This document shows positions 53,147 through 61,421 of a DNA stretch of 64,000 nt, in pieces. The stretch is from Rhizobium sp. 11515TR (GTDB taxonomy: Bacteria; Pseudomonadota; Alphaproteobacteria; Rhizobiales; Rhizobiaceae). The translations under genes were made by a program, and so were the position numbers. The stretch lies in the NCBI RefSeq assembly GCF_002277895.1, contig NZ_CP022999.1, positions 1,488,001 to 1,552,000 on the forward strand, in the 5' to 3' direction. Below the pieces are notes generated by a model. It did not search any database. It was given only the letters and a program-made list of their open reading frames with translations, and had not been told where the DNA came from. Every line of letters starts with the position of its first letter. Position 1 is the first letter of the stretch.

Positions 53147-54517
53147 TCACGCTCGCTTGAGATATCGCCACGCCGCCATGCTGCCGAAGAGCTGAAAACC
53201 GCCGCCGCAAAACATGGCGACGATGAACCCGAAAGCGGGCTCCTGGAAGAACGCGTAGACGGATCCGAGTGCGGCCACGCCGATGGTTGCGCCAACCATG
53301 CGTGCGACGTTGATCAGTGCGCTCGCAGTTCCGGCGCGCTCACGGACGACACTCGAAACCGCGACTGCTGTGAGAGGTCCGGTCGCCATGCCCATCCCGA
53401 TACCGGTCAGCAGCAGGCCGAATTCCTCGGCGATGAACAGGTTAGCGTCAAAAGCGATACCGAGCAGAAGGTTACCCAGTCCTATCGTCGCCAATCCGAT
53501 GCTGATAGTGTGCCGTTTTCCCAGATGTTCCGAGAAGAAGCCAGAAAAGGGTGAGATTGCTACGAAGCTCAGTGCCATGGGCAATAGTGCCAGCCCTACC
53601 GCGATTGGAGAGAGTCGATTGAGGCTGAGCGAGGCGAGAGGAAACAGAAAGAGCGTCCCGTACATGCCGAACGTCATTGCGGCCGTTCCTGCCATCGCCC
53701 CGCTGAACCGCCCGGTGGAAAACATCGAAAGCGGCACGAGAGCCCGCTGATCGAGGCGTCGTTCCACCAGGATGAAAAGCACCAGCAGACCGAAGCCGCA
53801 AAGTCCCAGCAGGATCGTCCAGACTATCGGAAAATGCGAGGATTCGATTGCTGCCAGGGTGATGGCGGTGAGCGACAATATGCCCAATAGCTGACCCAGC
53901 GTGTCGAACGATCGTCCCTTTTTATCCGCGCTTTCCAAGATCCAAGGCAATGCTCCGGCAGCCGCCGCCACGCCGATTGGAACCACGACGAGGAAGACTG
54001 CGCGCCAACCGAAATTGTGGATCAGATATCCGCCAAGGCTTGGCCCGACGGCAAGCGACATGCCGTTGCAGCCGGCGCAGATACCGAGCGCTCGTCCGCG
54101 AATCCGCTCGTCTGGATAGATCACTCGAATGAGCGAGAGAGAGGCCGGTATCAGAAGGGCCGATCCGAGGCCGGTTATCGCTCTGGCGCCGATCAGGATT
54201 GTGATTGTCGGAGCCAAGGCGCATCCAAGGCTTGCGACTGTGAAGATGACGCAGCCGATGATGAAAATCAGCCGACGCCCGTAAAGATCGGCAAGCAGAC
54301 CGCCACTGATCAGAAGCGCAGCGTAGACGAGATTGTAGGCGTCGACGACCCACTGCATCTGGGTCACGGAAGCCTGGAGGCTCTTGCCGATTGGCTGGAC
54401 AGCCAGATTGACAACCGATGTGTCGACCTGCGCAACGATCACGCCCAGGCAGAGAATAGTCAGAGAAGCAGGATGTAGTTTCGAAGTCCGGCCGTCGCGC
54501 TGTTCGATTGAATGCAT
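53147..54517 (-). CDS. MFS transporter, DHA2 (drug:H+ antiporter) family
   Basis: A 456-residue multi-pass protein with about 14 hydrophobic helices. The DHA2 signs are VAQVDTSVVNLAVQPIGKSL in helix 1, WVVDAYNLVYAALLISGGLLAD (motif A region with DLYGRR) and GLGSALLIPASLSLI. It exports drugs or metabolites. ATG 54517 follows GAGGAAATG. It is divergent from the orphan nuoB gene. No dedicated regulator adjoins it, apart from the LysR gene it converges with. Confidence 0.88.
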   Translation of the reverse strand: MHSIEQRDGRTSKLHPASLTILCLGVIVAQVDTSVVNLAVQPIGKSLQASVTQMQWVVDAYNLVYAALLISGGLLADLYGRRLIFIIGCVIFTVASLGCALAPTITILIGARAITGLGSALLIPASLSLIRVIYPDERIRGRALGICAGCNGMSLAVGPSLGGYLIHNFGWRAVFLVVVPIGVAAAAGALPWILESADKKGRSFDTLGQLLGILSLTAITLAAIESSHFPIVWTILLGLCGFGLLVLFILVERRLDQRALVPLSMFSTGRFSGAMAGTAAMTFGMYGTLFLFPLASLSLNRLSPIAVGLALLPMALSFVAISPFSGFFSEHLGKRHTISIGLATIGLGNLLLGIAFDANLFIAEEFGLLLTGIGMGMATGPLTAVAVSSVVRERAGTASALINVARMVGATIGVAALGSVYAFFQEPAFGFIVAMFCGGGFQLFGSMAAWRYLKRA

Positions 54518-54627
54518 GACATTTCCTCACGGAAACAAACGTAGCGCAGCTTGTTTGGTTTCACTCTGAAGGCATCGAAGTATCGAAAGACAAGGATGAT
54601 CACGCGTACCGAAGGGCACCCATGCCG

Positions 54628-54652
54628 GGAACAAGCCTGTTCCGCGCGAGTT
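54628..54652 (+). promoter_or_regulatory. EcfG-type promoter upstream of nuoB-like gene
   Basis: GGAAC-N16-AGTT, with the ATG of the nuoB-like gene 28 bases after the -10 element. The -10 differs from the usual CGTT by one base. Confidence 0.45.
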
Positions 54653-54679
54653 CGGGAGCTTTCCACGGGAGAGCCGACC

Positions 54680-55237
54680 ATGTCTTCCTACAAAGACCGG
54701 CCTGTCATCAGAGATTTTCAACATCCCGGCCAGGCGCCGACTGGTGACCCTTTCATGGGAACGATCAACAACGAACTCGCCGACAAGGGTTTTCTCGTCA
54801 CGAGCACGGACGAGTTCGTCAGTTGGGCGCGCACCGGATCGCTGATGTGGATGACGTTCGGGCTTGCCTGTTGCGCCATCGAGATGATGCAGATGTCGAT
54901 GCCGCGCTATGATGTGGAACGCATTGGCGCCGCGCCGAGAGGTAGCCCGCGGCAGTCGGATCTGATGATCGTTGCCGGCACCGTGTGCAACAAGATGGCA
55001 CCGGCGCTGCGCAAGGTTTATGACCAGATGCCGGAGCCACGTTACGTGATCTCCATGGGATCATGCGCCAATGGCGGCGGCTATTATCACTATTCCTATT
55101 CTGTCGTGCGCGGATGCGATCGGATTATTCCGGTCGATATTTATGTGCCTGGTTGCCCGCCGACCGCGGAGGCCTTGTTTTATGGAATTCTGCTTCTCCA
55201 GCGCAAGATTCGCCGCAATGGGACGATCGAACGATAG
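54680..55237 (+). CDS. nuoB: Orphan NADH-quinone oxidoreductase subunit B
   Basis: A 185-residue NuoB. The N2 cluster ligands are all present: the paired Cys64-Cys65 in GLACCAIEMM, the Cys in SMGSCANGGG and the Cys in VPGCPPTAEAL. Length and sequence are those of a working subunit. No other nuo gene is near, so this is a second, orphan copy. The 20 residues ahead of the conserved core are charged. ATG 54680 follows GGGAGAG. An EcfG-like promoter lies upstream, so it may be swapped into complex I or a related enzyme under stress. Confidence 0.9.
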   Translation: MSSYKDRPVIRDFQHPGQAPTGDPFMGTINNELADKGFLVTSTDEFVSWARTGSLMWMTFGLACCAIEMMQMSMPRYDVERIGAAPRGSPRQSDLMIVAGTVCNKMAPALRKVYDQMPEPRYVISMGSCANGGGYYHYSYSVVRGCDRIIPVDIYVPGCPPTAEALFYGILLLQRKIRRNGTIER

Positions 55238-55548
55238 CCGACACCCGTCGGCCTCGCTCTCCGCGGCGGCGTCGCTGGGACTGTGACGTTTATTTAGATT
55301 CTCATGGAACAAGCTCAAGATGCAGCCGTTCCCCTAGCAGATGCAAGGAACATCGAAGCCTCAAGATCGCAACGAAGCTCCCGAAACGCATTGCAAACAG
55401 CAAGTCTGCTCAAATCAAGGTCAATGAAGGCATTATCCGAGGTCCACAGGCCACCGGTGCCGGTCTAGCGTATTGACGGCAGCTGAAACCACGCATTGCG
55501 CGGCAATGCTGGAACGGTCGTTGTGCGCGTTCTTCAAGGAGAAAAATT
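55238..55548. other. Gap with promoter, no gene recognised
   Basis: About 310 bases between nuoB and the sigma factor gene. It holds the EcfG-type promoter at 55306-55330. If that promoter drives the sigma gene, the leader is about 210 bases long. No protein family is recognisable in it. Confidence 0.45.
55306..55330 (+). promoter_or_regulatory. EcfG-type promoter upstream of ECF sigma gene
   Basis: A perfect GGAAC-N16-CGTT, about 220 bases before the GTG start of the sigma factor gene. Confidence 0.55.
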
Positions 55549-56052
55549 GTGACCGATAGCCCCAGCACCCCCGATCTGCAAAACGAAATAGTGGAGCTTA
55601 TTCCGGCCCTTCGTGCATTCGCCCGATCGTTTCATAGAAACGCCAGCGATGCCGACGATCTCGTGCAGGAAACTTTGGCGAAAGCGCTGGCCAATCTCAA
55701 CCAGTTCGATCGAGGCACCCGGCTGAAATCGTGGCTGTTCACGATCATGCGCAATACGTTTTGCACGAAGTTCCGCATTGCCCGGCGCGAGGCTCCCGGA
55801 ATCAAGAAATGCGTTTCCGGCGCCGGGGTGGCCCCGCCGTCGCAAGAATGGGCGATACGGGCCAAGGAAATGGAGGAGGCCTGCAATCTGCTGCCGGAAC
55901 CTTACCGTGTCGTGCTCGAATATGTTGTCATAGAGGGGCGCTCCTATGATGCCGCTGCCGAGAAATTCGGCTGTGCGATCGGTACGGTGAAAAGCCGGCT
56001 CAGTCGAGCCCGGCAGCAACTGGCCGCCCACCTTGACGAAGACAGGCATTGA
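55549..56052 (+). CDS. ECF sigma factor (EcfG/ECF15-like)
   Basis: A 167-residue ECF sigma factor. Region 2 shows LIPALRAFARSFHRNASDADDLVQETLAKAL and LKSWLFTIMRNTF (given here in parts, residues 17-70). Region 4 shows LLPEPYRVVLEYVVIEGRSY, YDAAAEKFGCAIGTVKSRLSRAR in parts. This resembles EcfG, the general stress sigma factor. The start is GTG with AAGGAG. No NepR anti-sigma or PhyR gene adjoins it, so it is probably a second EcfG paralogue, itself under an EcfG-type promoter. Confidence 0.9.
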   Translation: MTDSPSTPDLQNEIVELIPALRAFARSFHRNASDADDLVQETLAKALANLNQFDRGTRLKSWLFTIMRNTFCTKFRIARREAPGIKKCVSGAGVAPPSQEWAIRAKEMEEACNLLPEPYRVVLEYVVIEGRSYDAAAEKFGCAIGTVKSRLSRARQQLAAHLDEDRH

Positions 56053-56095
56053 TTATGCCTGCACTTCTCAACGTATGGAGTGGTAATGCATGGCG

Positions 56096-56488
56096 TTAGG
56101 TATCTTTATCCGGTATGCCGAACAGTGCCTTGGCAATATGATCGAGGGCGGCTGGCCTTTCGGATAGCACAAAACCCGCAAAGTTCGTGTCTGCATCGAT
56201 TGGCTCTCCACCAAGAGCGAAGAGATAGGGAAGCTTTTGCCTGCCGAGCCGTTCGACCAGGGGAAATACCTGGTCCGCCTCGAGATTCAGGTCGAGTATC
56301 GCCGCGTCCAAGTCATTCGCCTCGATGAGATCGGACGCATGTTCGAGATCATGGACCGGACTAACTATAATCGCTCCAAGCTCGCACAGTTTTTGGCGCA
56401 CCTCGTCGGTCAGAAAGTAACCGCTCTCTGCCACCAGGAGCCGCTTTCCCGAAAACATTTGGCTATAGAGGGGCGCTAAACCTTCCAT
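56096..56488 (-). CDS. Degenerate response-regulator receiver domain protein
   Basis: A 130-residue single receiver domain. KRLLVAESGYFLTDEV begins the fold and AILDLNLE carries Asp66 at the phosphorylation site. Of the other key residues, the second acidic residue is Ser22, the Thr/Ser switch position reads ALGG, and the conserved Lys is missing (VLSERP). So phosphotransfer is doubtful. It converges with the sigma factor gene. ATG 56488 was used; ATG 56458 is possible. Confidence 0.75.
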   Translation of the reverse strand: MEGLAPLYSQMFSGKRLLVAESGYFLTDEVRQKLCELGAIIVSPVHDLEHASDLIEANDLDAAILDLNLEADQVFPLVERLGRQKLPYLFALGGEPIDADTNFAGFVLSERPAALDHIAKALFGIPDKDT

Positions 56489-56715
56489 TTCTCGATCCGG
56501 GTTGGTTCTTGCTTACAGGCGCTGGCGCGTGAACCGAACTGAACCACGGTTCTTATACACGGCAGCCGGCTTTATGCGCTCGTCAAAGGAGGGCTTTCGG
56601 TGAGCGTCACATGGTTTGAGAGAAAATTTTTACCCTTGATCACGAACAAATGCGGCCGGCAAAGGTTTCCGGACTTGATGCGATAGAGAGAAAATAGCCG
56701 AACGGCTCGGCTTCG

Positions 56716-56740
56716 GGAACAAACGGCCGCGCATATGGTT
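56716..56740 (+). promoter_or_regulatory. EcfG-like promoter upstream of DUF982 gene
   Basis: GGAAC-N16-GGTT, 40 bases before the DUF982 ATG. The -10 element differs in its first base. Confidence 0.4.
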
Positions 56741-56780
56741 CGCGCATAGGGGAGGGGCATCCACGGCATGGGAGAGTTGG

Positions 56781-57056
56781 ATGCACAATGTGATTGATGT
56801 GGAATTCAAGATGCTTTGGACCGCACCCGTTTATCTTGCGACCAGCAGCCGAGACGGCTGTCTGATCCAGGGACCGGAAGATGCGATCCAATTCCTGTCA
56901 CGAAGATGGCCTTGCGAACGAAGCAGTTCCTACGCGCGTGCGACGGAAAAATGCGTTGCGGCGGTTTCGCACAAGATTCCCGTCGAGGCGTCGCGAGCAG
57001 CTTTCGTGATTGCCTGCCTCGACGCGCACCTGATGACGGGAAGCAGGTCGTCATGA
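56781..57056 (+). CDS. DUF982 family protein
   Basis: A 91-residue protein of DUF982, a family almost confined to Rhizobiales. The pattern is clear: W-x2-PV near the start (LWTAPVYL), then GPEDAIQFLSRRWP and a C-terminal helix with ASRAAFVIACLDAHL. ATG 56781 follows GGAGAG. Function is unknown. Many copies occur per genome. The last bases overlap an ATG (ATGA), hinting at a following small gene. Confidence 0.8.
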   Translation: MHNVIDVEFKMLWTAPVYLATSSRDGCLIQGPEDAIQFLSRRWPCERSSSYARATEKCVAAVSHKIPVEASRAAFVIACLDAHLMTGSRSS

Positions 57057-57246
57057 AGGCCGGTGACGATGATGCGATTCCAGAAATAGCGCCTATGAGT
57101 TCGGCCGCAAAGCCTTTGCCAAGGGAGCGAGCGGCGGCGACAAGCCTTTCCGCAAGGTGAGCAACGCTGCGATTGAGGCGTATGGCTTCATGGATGCGCA
57201 AAAGATCCGTCGCGGACAGCATAAGCCGGGCCATCGGCCAAACTGA
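57053..57246 (+). pseudogene. Possible small frameshifted gene coupled to DUF982
   Basis: ATG 57053 overlaps the DUF982 stop (ATGA). Its frame reads MKAGDDDAIPEIAP and stops at 57160. The next frame reads YEFGRKAFAKGASGGDKPF and FRKVSNAAIEAYGFMDAQKI to a stop at 57246, a protein-like run without its own start. One frameshift near 57090 would join both into about 64 residues. It could be decay, a sequencing slip or chance. Confidence 0.3.
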
Positions 57247-57289
57247 TCATCCGTAATTGCTCCCCGTGCCGGACATAAGCAGATTACCC

Positions 57290-57802
57290 TTACCTTGCGA
57301 GGCGCCCATCTCCTTCCCACATCAGCAGAAACTTCCGCGTGATCTGCGGCAGATGATCGTCAAGCCATTTGGCCATCGCCTGCTCTTCGGTCAAGCTCTG
57401 CCGCAGAGCATGTTTCGCTTCATCGAAGTTTCCGGCATCGGCTATCGTCAGCAGTGATTTATATGCCGCAATTTCATAGTTTTCGAATGCGAAATCGGTG
57501 AGGGCGTCTTTCAGCACTTCATTGCTTACGCTTGCATGGCTCATGACAGTCGTCGGGCTGGTGAACGAAAGGATGATATCCTTGAGGTTGAGATAATCCT
57601 CATCCAAATCCTCAAGGATACGTTCGAGTCGCCTGATTTGATCCTCCGTTTCACCGATGTGCTGTTCAAGTTTTGCCGCCACTTCCGGATAATTTTCCAA
57701 GCGTGACGGTTGTGGTCTTGTTATCCCCAAAGCCTGGTTTTCCATCGCATAGGCGTTTCGAAGGCCGATGACGAACATGTCGTGGATCTCTGTCTCTGCC
57801 AT
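57290..57802 (-). CDS. DUF892 (YciE/YciF-like) ferritin-like protein
   Basis: A 170-residue helical protein of DUF892. Helix patterns with paired metal-type residues are visible: NAYAMENQAL, KLEQHIGETEDQIRRLERIL, FENYEIAAYKSLLTIA and HALRQSLTEEQAMAKWL, giving Glu and His in four helices as in ferritin-like folds. ATG 57802 has GGAGG. Members are induced by stress in enterobacteria and rhizobia. An EcfG-like promoter lies upstream. Confidence 0.88.
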   Translation of the reverse strand: MAETEIHDMFVIGLRNAYAMENQALGITRPQPSRLENYPEVAAKLEQHIGETEDQIRRLERILEDLDEDYLNLKDIILSFTSPTTVMSHASVSNEVLKDALTDFAFENYEIAAYKSLLTIADAGNFDEAKHALRQSLTEEQAMAKWLDDHLPQITRKFLLMWEGDGRLAR

Positions 57803-57833
57803 GATTGCATCCTCCATTAGCCGCTCGTTCTCA

Positions 57834-57858
57834 AACTAGGGCGAATCGGCGTTGTTCC
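57834..57858 (-). promoter_or_regulatory. EcfG-like promoter upstream of DUF892 gene
   Basis: On the minus strand GGAAC-N16-AGTT, 31 bases before the ATG at 57802. Confidence 0.5.
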
Positions 57859-57927
57859 CGCCGCTTCTGTTGTCCTGACGAATACCGGAGGATCGGCAGC
57901 ATGCGTTGAGTGCGAAATGGATGGTCG

Positions 57928-57952
57928 GGAACCATGCCTGCCAAAGACCGTT
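57928..57952 (+). promoter_or_regulatory. EcfG-type promoter upstream of ku
   Basis: A perfect GGAAC-N16-CGTT whose -10 ends 24 bases before the ku ATG at 57977. Confidence 0.7.
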
Positions 57953-57976
57953 CCCCTTCCTGGTGGAGGAAAACTC

Positions 57977-58783
57977 ATGGCGCCAAGATCATTCTGGAAA
58001 GGCTATCTCAAACTGTCGCTCGTGACATGTCCGGTCGCCATGGCTCCGGCGACCACCGTTAACGAGAAAGTTCGCTTCCACACGCTGAACAGAAAGACGG
58101 GCAACCGCATCGTCAGCCAATATGTCGATTCCGTCACGGGCAAAGCGGTCGATGAAGCCGATGAGGTCAAGGGATATGAGCGCGGCGAGAATGACTATGT
58201 CATGCTCGAGGACGAAGAGCTCGATGCCGTCGCTTTGGAAAGTACCAGAACGATCGATATCGAGATGTTCGTACCGCGCGACAGCATCGAATGGGTCTGG
58301 TTCGATACGCCGCATTATCTGACGCCGAACGATGCCGTCGGCGAGGAGGCTTATTGCGTCATTCGTGATGCGATGGCTGCGAGCCGCATGGTCGGCATAT
58401 CCCGGCTCGTCATGTATCGCCGTGAGCGTGCCGTCATGCTCGAAGCGCGAGACAAAGGAATCGTCCTGTGGACGTTGCGATTTGGTGATGAGGTCCGGAA
58501 TGAAAGGGATTACTTCGAAGACATCCCCGCAAAATCGGTCGACGCCAAACTGATGAAGCTCGTGGGAGAGCTGATAGACGAGCGAACGAAATCATGGGAC
58601 TCAGGCATGGTCTCCGACCCCGTCCAGGACAAGCTTCTCGATATCATCGCTGCCAAGAAGAAGGGTCGCAAGCGCCCCGCAAGGGCAAAGCCCGAAGAGG
58701 CGCCTGCCACGGGCAATGTCATCAGCATCATGGATGCGCTTCGAAAGAGCCTTTCACGGGAAAAGGCTGCAAAGAAAAGATAA
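57977..58783 (+). CDS. ku: Ku protein (non-homologous end joining)
   Basis: A 268-residue bacterial Ku. The core begins FWKGYLKLSLVTCPVAM and FHTLNRKTGNRI; KGYERGENDYVMLEDEEL is the family signature, and the C-terminal tail is Lys-rich (AAKKKGRKRPARAK) with a final ALRKSLSREKAAKKR. It forms rings on broken DNA ends and recruits LigD. ATG 57977 has GGAGGA. It converges with ligD (38 bases between stops). A second Ku is encoded beside ligD, so the two may form a heterodimer as in some rhizobia. Confidence 0.93.
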   Translation: MAPRSFWKGYLKLSLVTCPVAMAPATTVNEKVRFHTLNRKTGNRIVSQYVDSVTGKAVDEADEVKGYERGENDYVMLEDEELDAVALESTRTIDIEMFVPRDSIEWVWFDTPHYLTPNDAVGEEAYCVIRDAMAASRMVGISRLVMYRRERAVMLEARDKGIVLWTLRFGDEVRNERDYFEDIPAKSVDAKLMKLVGELIDERTKSWDSGMVSDPVQDKLLDIIAAKKKGRKRPARAKPEEAPATGNVISIMDALRKSLSREKAAKKR

Positions 58784-58821
58784 TGCGCATCACGGGTCTC
58801 AGCCGGGGAAGACGGAGCCTG

Positions 58822-61419
58822 TCATGAGCCGCGCTTGCGCTTCGCGTCGGGGTTCAACGGTTCTGCGGCTTTCCTGAACTCGGCCCAGGGATCCGACCGA
58901 AGCGCGGCGAGCCGTGTCGGCACGTTGAGCACGATGAAATAGTCGGGGCCGATGGCGGGGCTCAGTTCCTCCCAGGACAAGGGCATGGAGACGGCGGCTC
59001 CCGGACGAGCGCGGGTCGAATAGGGCGCAACTGCAGTCGAGCCGCGTTGGTTCCGCAAATAGTCGACTAGGATCTTGCCCCGGCGTTTCGATTTGGTGAT
59101 GGTCGAAACATAGCGGCCGGGGCTGTCAGCGGCCATCGCGTCGGCGATGTCCTTGGTAAAGGACTTGACGGTAGGCCATTCGGCTTTGGCGACCAGCGGG
59201 CAGACGATGTGCAGCCCTTTGCCGCCGGATGTCTTGACAAAGGGAACGAGACCCGCTCGTTTCAGCCGTTCGCCGGTCTCTTCCGCGGCGGCGATGACCT
59301 CTGTCCATGCGACATTCGGACCAGGATCGAGATCCATGATGATCATGTCAGGCTTTTCCCAATTGCCGACCATCGATCCCCAGGGATGGATCTCGAGGAC
59401 AGCGGCCTGTACGAGGCCGATCAGGCCGTTCAGGTCGTTGATGCTCACATAGGGCTCCTCGCCTTGCGGGTCCTTCGCCAATGCGATGTTCCGGTTCATG
59501 CCCTTCCAGGCGTGCTTCTGGAAGAAATGCTGGCCGCCGATCCCGTTCGGGCAGCGCACGAGCGCAAGCGGCCGGCCAACGACAAAAGGCCCCATGTAGC
59601 GCCAGACCTCGGTGTAGTAATCTGCAAGTCCGGCTTTTGTAACACCCTCGTCCGGCCAATAAAGACGATCGCCGTGGGTCAGGGAGATACGGGTCCGCGA
59701 CGGCCTTTCAGTCGAGGTCTTGGCAGCCGATTTCGGTGTCTCGCGAACGATGTCGAGTGGGTTCTTGTCTTCTCTCAAGCCACGGAAGGAAGCATGACGC
59801 AGATGGCCGTCGGCCGTCCAAGCGCGGAATTCGACTTCCGCGACCAGGTCGGGCCGTATGAAGCGGACACCGCGATGTTCTTCTGCCGTCAGCCTGGATG
59901 CGAAAGGACTTTCCTCTGCCTTCAGGCGGGCAAGCCTTTTGAAGAGCTGCTCGGCGACGGTGTGTGTGTACCCGGTTCCGACGCGGCCGACATGCTGCAG
60001 CTTGCCATGTTCGTAGACGCCGAGAACCAGCGAGCCGATCGCGTTTCTCGATGTCGTCGACGGCACCCAGCCGCCGATAACGAATTCCTGTCGTGACGAA
60101 CATTTCGATTTGACCCAGCTCTTGCCGCGGCCGGAGCGATAGGGATCGCTGGCGATCTTGGAGACGATCCCTTCCAGGCTCAACCGGCAGGCATGGTTCA
60201 ACAGCAGATCGCCATTTTCGTCAAAATGGCTGCTGAAACGGAGGATCCCGGTTTCGGACGAAATGATCTTCTGCAGCAAGTCCTTGCGACTGACCAGGGG
60301 GCAGGCCGTTAGATCATAGCCATCGAGGTAGATGAGATCGAATGCGTAGAAGACGAAACGGTCGCTGCGCCCCTCGCTGAGATCGGCCTGCAGGGCGGAA
60401 AAATCCGAGGCGCCGGCGGCCGGCTCGACGACCAGTTCGCCATCGATGATGGCTGTGCCGACGGGGAGATCCTTGAAGGCGCTGACGATCTCCTTGCCGA
60501 ATTTCCGGGTCCAGTCGAGGCCGCTGCGCGTCAGCAGCTTGACGCGGCCTGCCTCGATGCGGACCTCAAGCCGATAGCCGTCGAATTTGATCTCGTGAAG
60601 CCAGCGCTTGCCCGTGGGCGGCTTGGATACCAGCGTCGCCAGTGCGGGTTCGACAAATGCCGGCAGAGCAGCCTTCCTGACGCCCTTCAAGGCGGATGGC
60701 TCAACGGGCTTCGCATCGGCTTCCCGCTCAGGCGCAACTCTGCTTGGCTTCTTTTTATTCCTGCCCTTGTCGTTGAAGCTTTCGTCCTTGGCTCGGGCTA
60801 TCCTGCGATCAATCTTGCCGGTTTTTGACGACCAGCCCGGCTTTTCGCCGGCAACCTCATCGATAACCCGTCCCGTCTTTGCCGATTCCGGTCGTTCCTC
60901 GAGGATATCGGGCGCACCCTCCGGACGGGCCGCATCGTCCTCTCCTTTGATCAACAACCAGTTTTCCCGCTTCTCACGCGGCTTTCCGGCCATGCGGATG
61001 AGGTGCCACCGGCCGCCGAGTTTTTTTCCGTGAAGCTCGAATTCGAGATGTCCCTTTGCCAAGCCCTTGTGGGGGTCGCCAAGCGGCGTCCACGAACCCT
61101 TGTCCCAGACGATGACGGTGCCGCCGCCATATTCGCCCTTCGGGATCGTGCCTTCGAAGCCGCCATATTCCAAGGGATGATCTTCGGTCTGTACCGCCAG
61201 CCGCTTCTCGCCGGCCACCAGACTTGGCCCCCTGGTCACCGCCCAGCTCTTCAGCACGCCATCCAATTCGAGGCGAAAATCATAGTGGAGCCGGCGCGCG
61301 TCGTGCTTCTGGATGACGAAGCTGTTGCCGGCTGATGCGGCCTTGTTCCTGCTCGCGCGGCCCTTTGGTTCCGATGTTCTGGTGAAATCGCGTTTGCGGT
61401 TATAGAGCTCCAGCGCCAT
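58822..61419 (-). CDS. ligD: Multifunctional DNA ligase D
   Basis: An 865-residue LigD in the order phosphoesterase, ligase, polymerase. The phosphoesterase part (about 30-190) has His39, His45 and Asp47 in QKHDARRLHYDFRLELDG. The ATP-dependent ligase (about 255-540) has the nucleophile Lys278 in EIKFDGYRL. The primase-like polymerase (about 590-850) has IIMDLDPG near 694 with the metal Asp pair and KTSGGKGLHIVCPL. ATG 61419 is two bases after the ku stop, so they are one transcript. It trims, fills and seals broken ends. Confidence 0.95.
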   Translation of the reverse strand: MALELYNRKRDFTRTSEPKGRASRNKAASAGNSFVIQKHDARRLHYDFRLELDGVLKSWAVTRGPSLVAGEKRLAVQTEDHPLEYGGFEGTIPKGEYGGGTVIVWDKGSWTPLGDPHKGLAKGHLEFELHGKKLGGRWHLIRMAGKPREKRENWLLIKGEDDAARPEGAPDILEERPESAKTGRVIDEVAGEKPGWSSKTGKIDRRIARAKDESFNDKGRNKKKPSRVAPEREADAKPVEPSALKGVRKAALPAFVEPALATLVSKPPTGKRWLHEIKFDGYRLEVRIEAGRVKLLTRSGLDWTRKFGKEIVSAFKDLPVGTAIIDGELVVEPAAGASDFSALQADLSEGRSDRFVFYAFDLIYLDGYDLTACPLVSRKDLLQKIISSETGILRFSSHFDENGDLLLNHACRLSLEGIVSKIASDPYRSGRGKSWVKSKCSSRQEFVIGGWVPSTTSRNAIGSLVLGVYEHGKLQHVGRVGTGYTHTVAEQLFKRLARLKAEESPFASRLTAEEHRGVRFIRPDLVAEVEFRAWTADGHLRHASFRGLREDKNPLDIVRETPKSAAKTSTERPSRTRISLTHGDRLYWPDEGVTKAGLADYYTEVWRYMGPFVVGRPLALVRCPNGIGGQHFFQKHAWKGMNRNIALAKDPQGEEPYVSINDLNGLIGLVQAAVLEIHPWGSMVGNWEKPDMIIMDLDPGPNVAWTEVIAAAEETGERLKRAGLVPFVKTSGGKGLHIVCPLVAKAEWPTVKSFTKDIADAMAADSPGRYVSTITKSKRRGKILVDYLRNQRGSTAVAPYSTRARPGAAVSMPLSWEELSPAIGPDYFIVLNVPTRLAALRSDPWAEFRKAAEPLNPDAKRKRGS

Positions 61420-61421
61420 GA

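Noticed and set aside
55511..55531. GGAAC...CGTT just before the ECF sigma gene
   Set aside because: The spacer is only 12 bases, outside the 16-17 used by EcfG; the element at 55306 fits instead.
56806..57234. Minus-strand frame of 142 codons with some helix-like runs
   Set aside because: It overlaps the DUF982 gene in antisense and lacks a ribosome site or family match.
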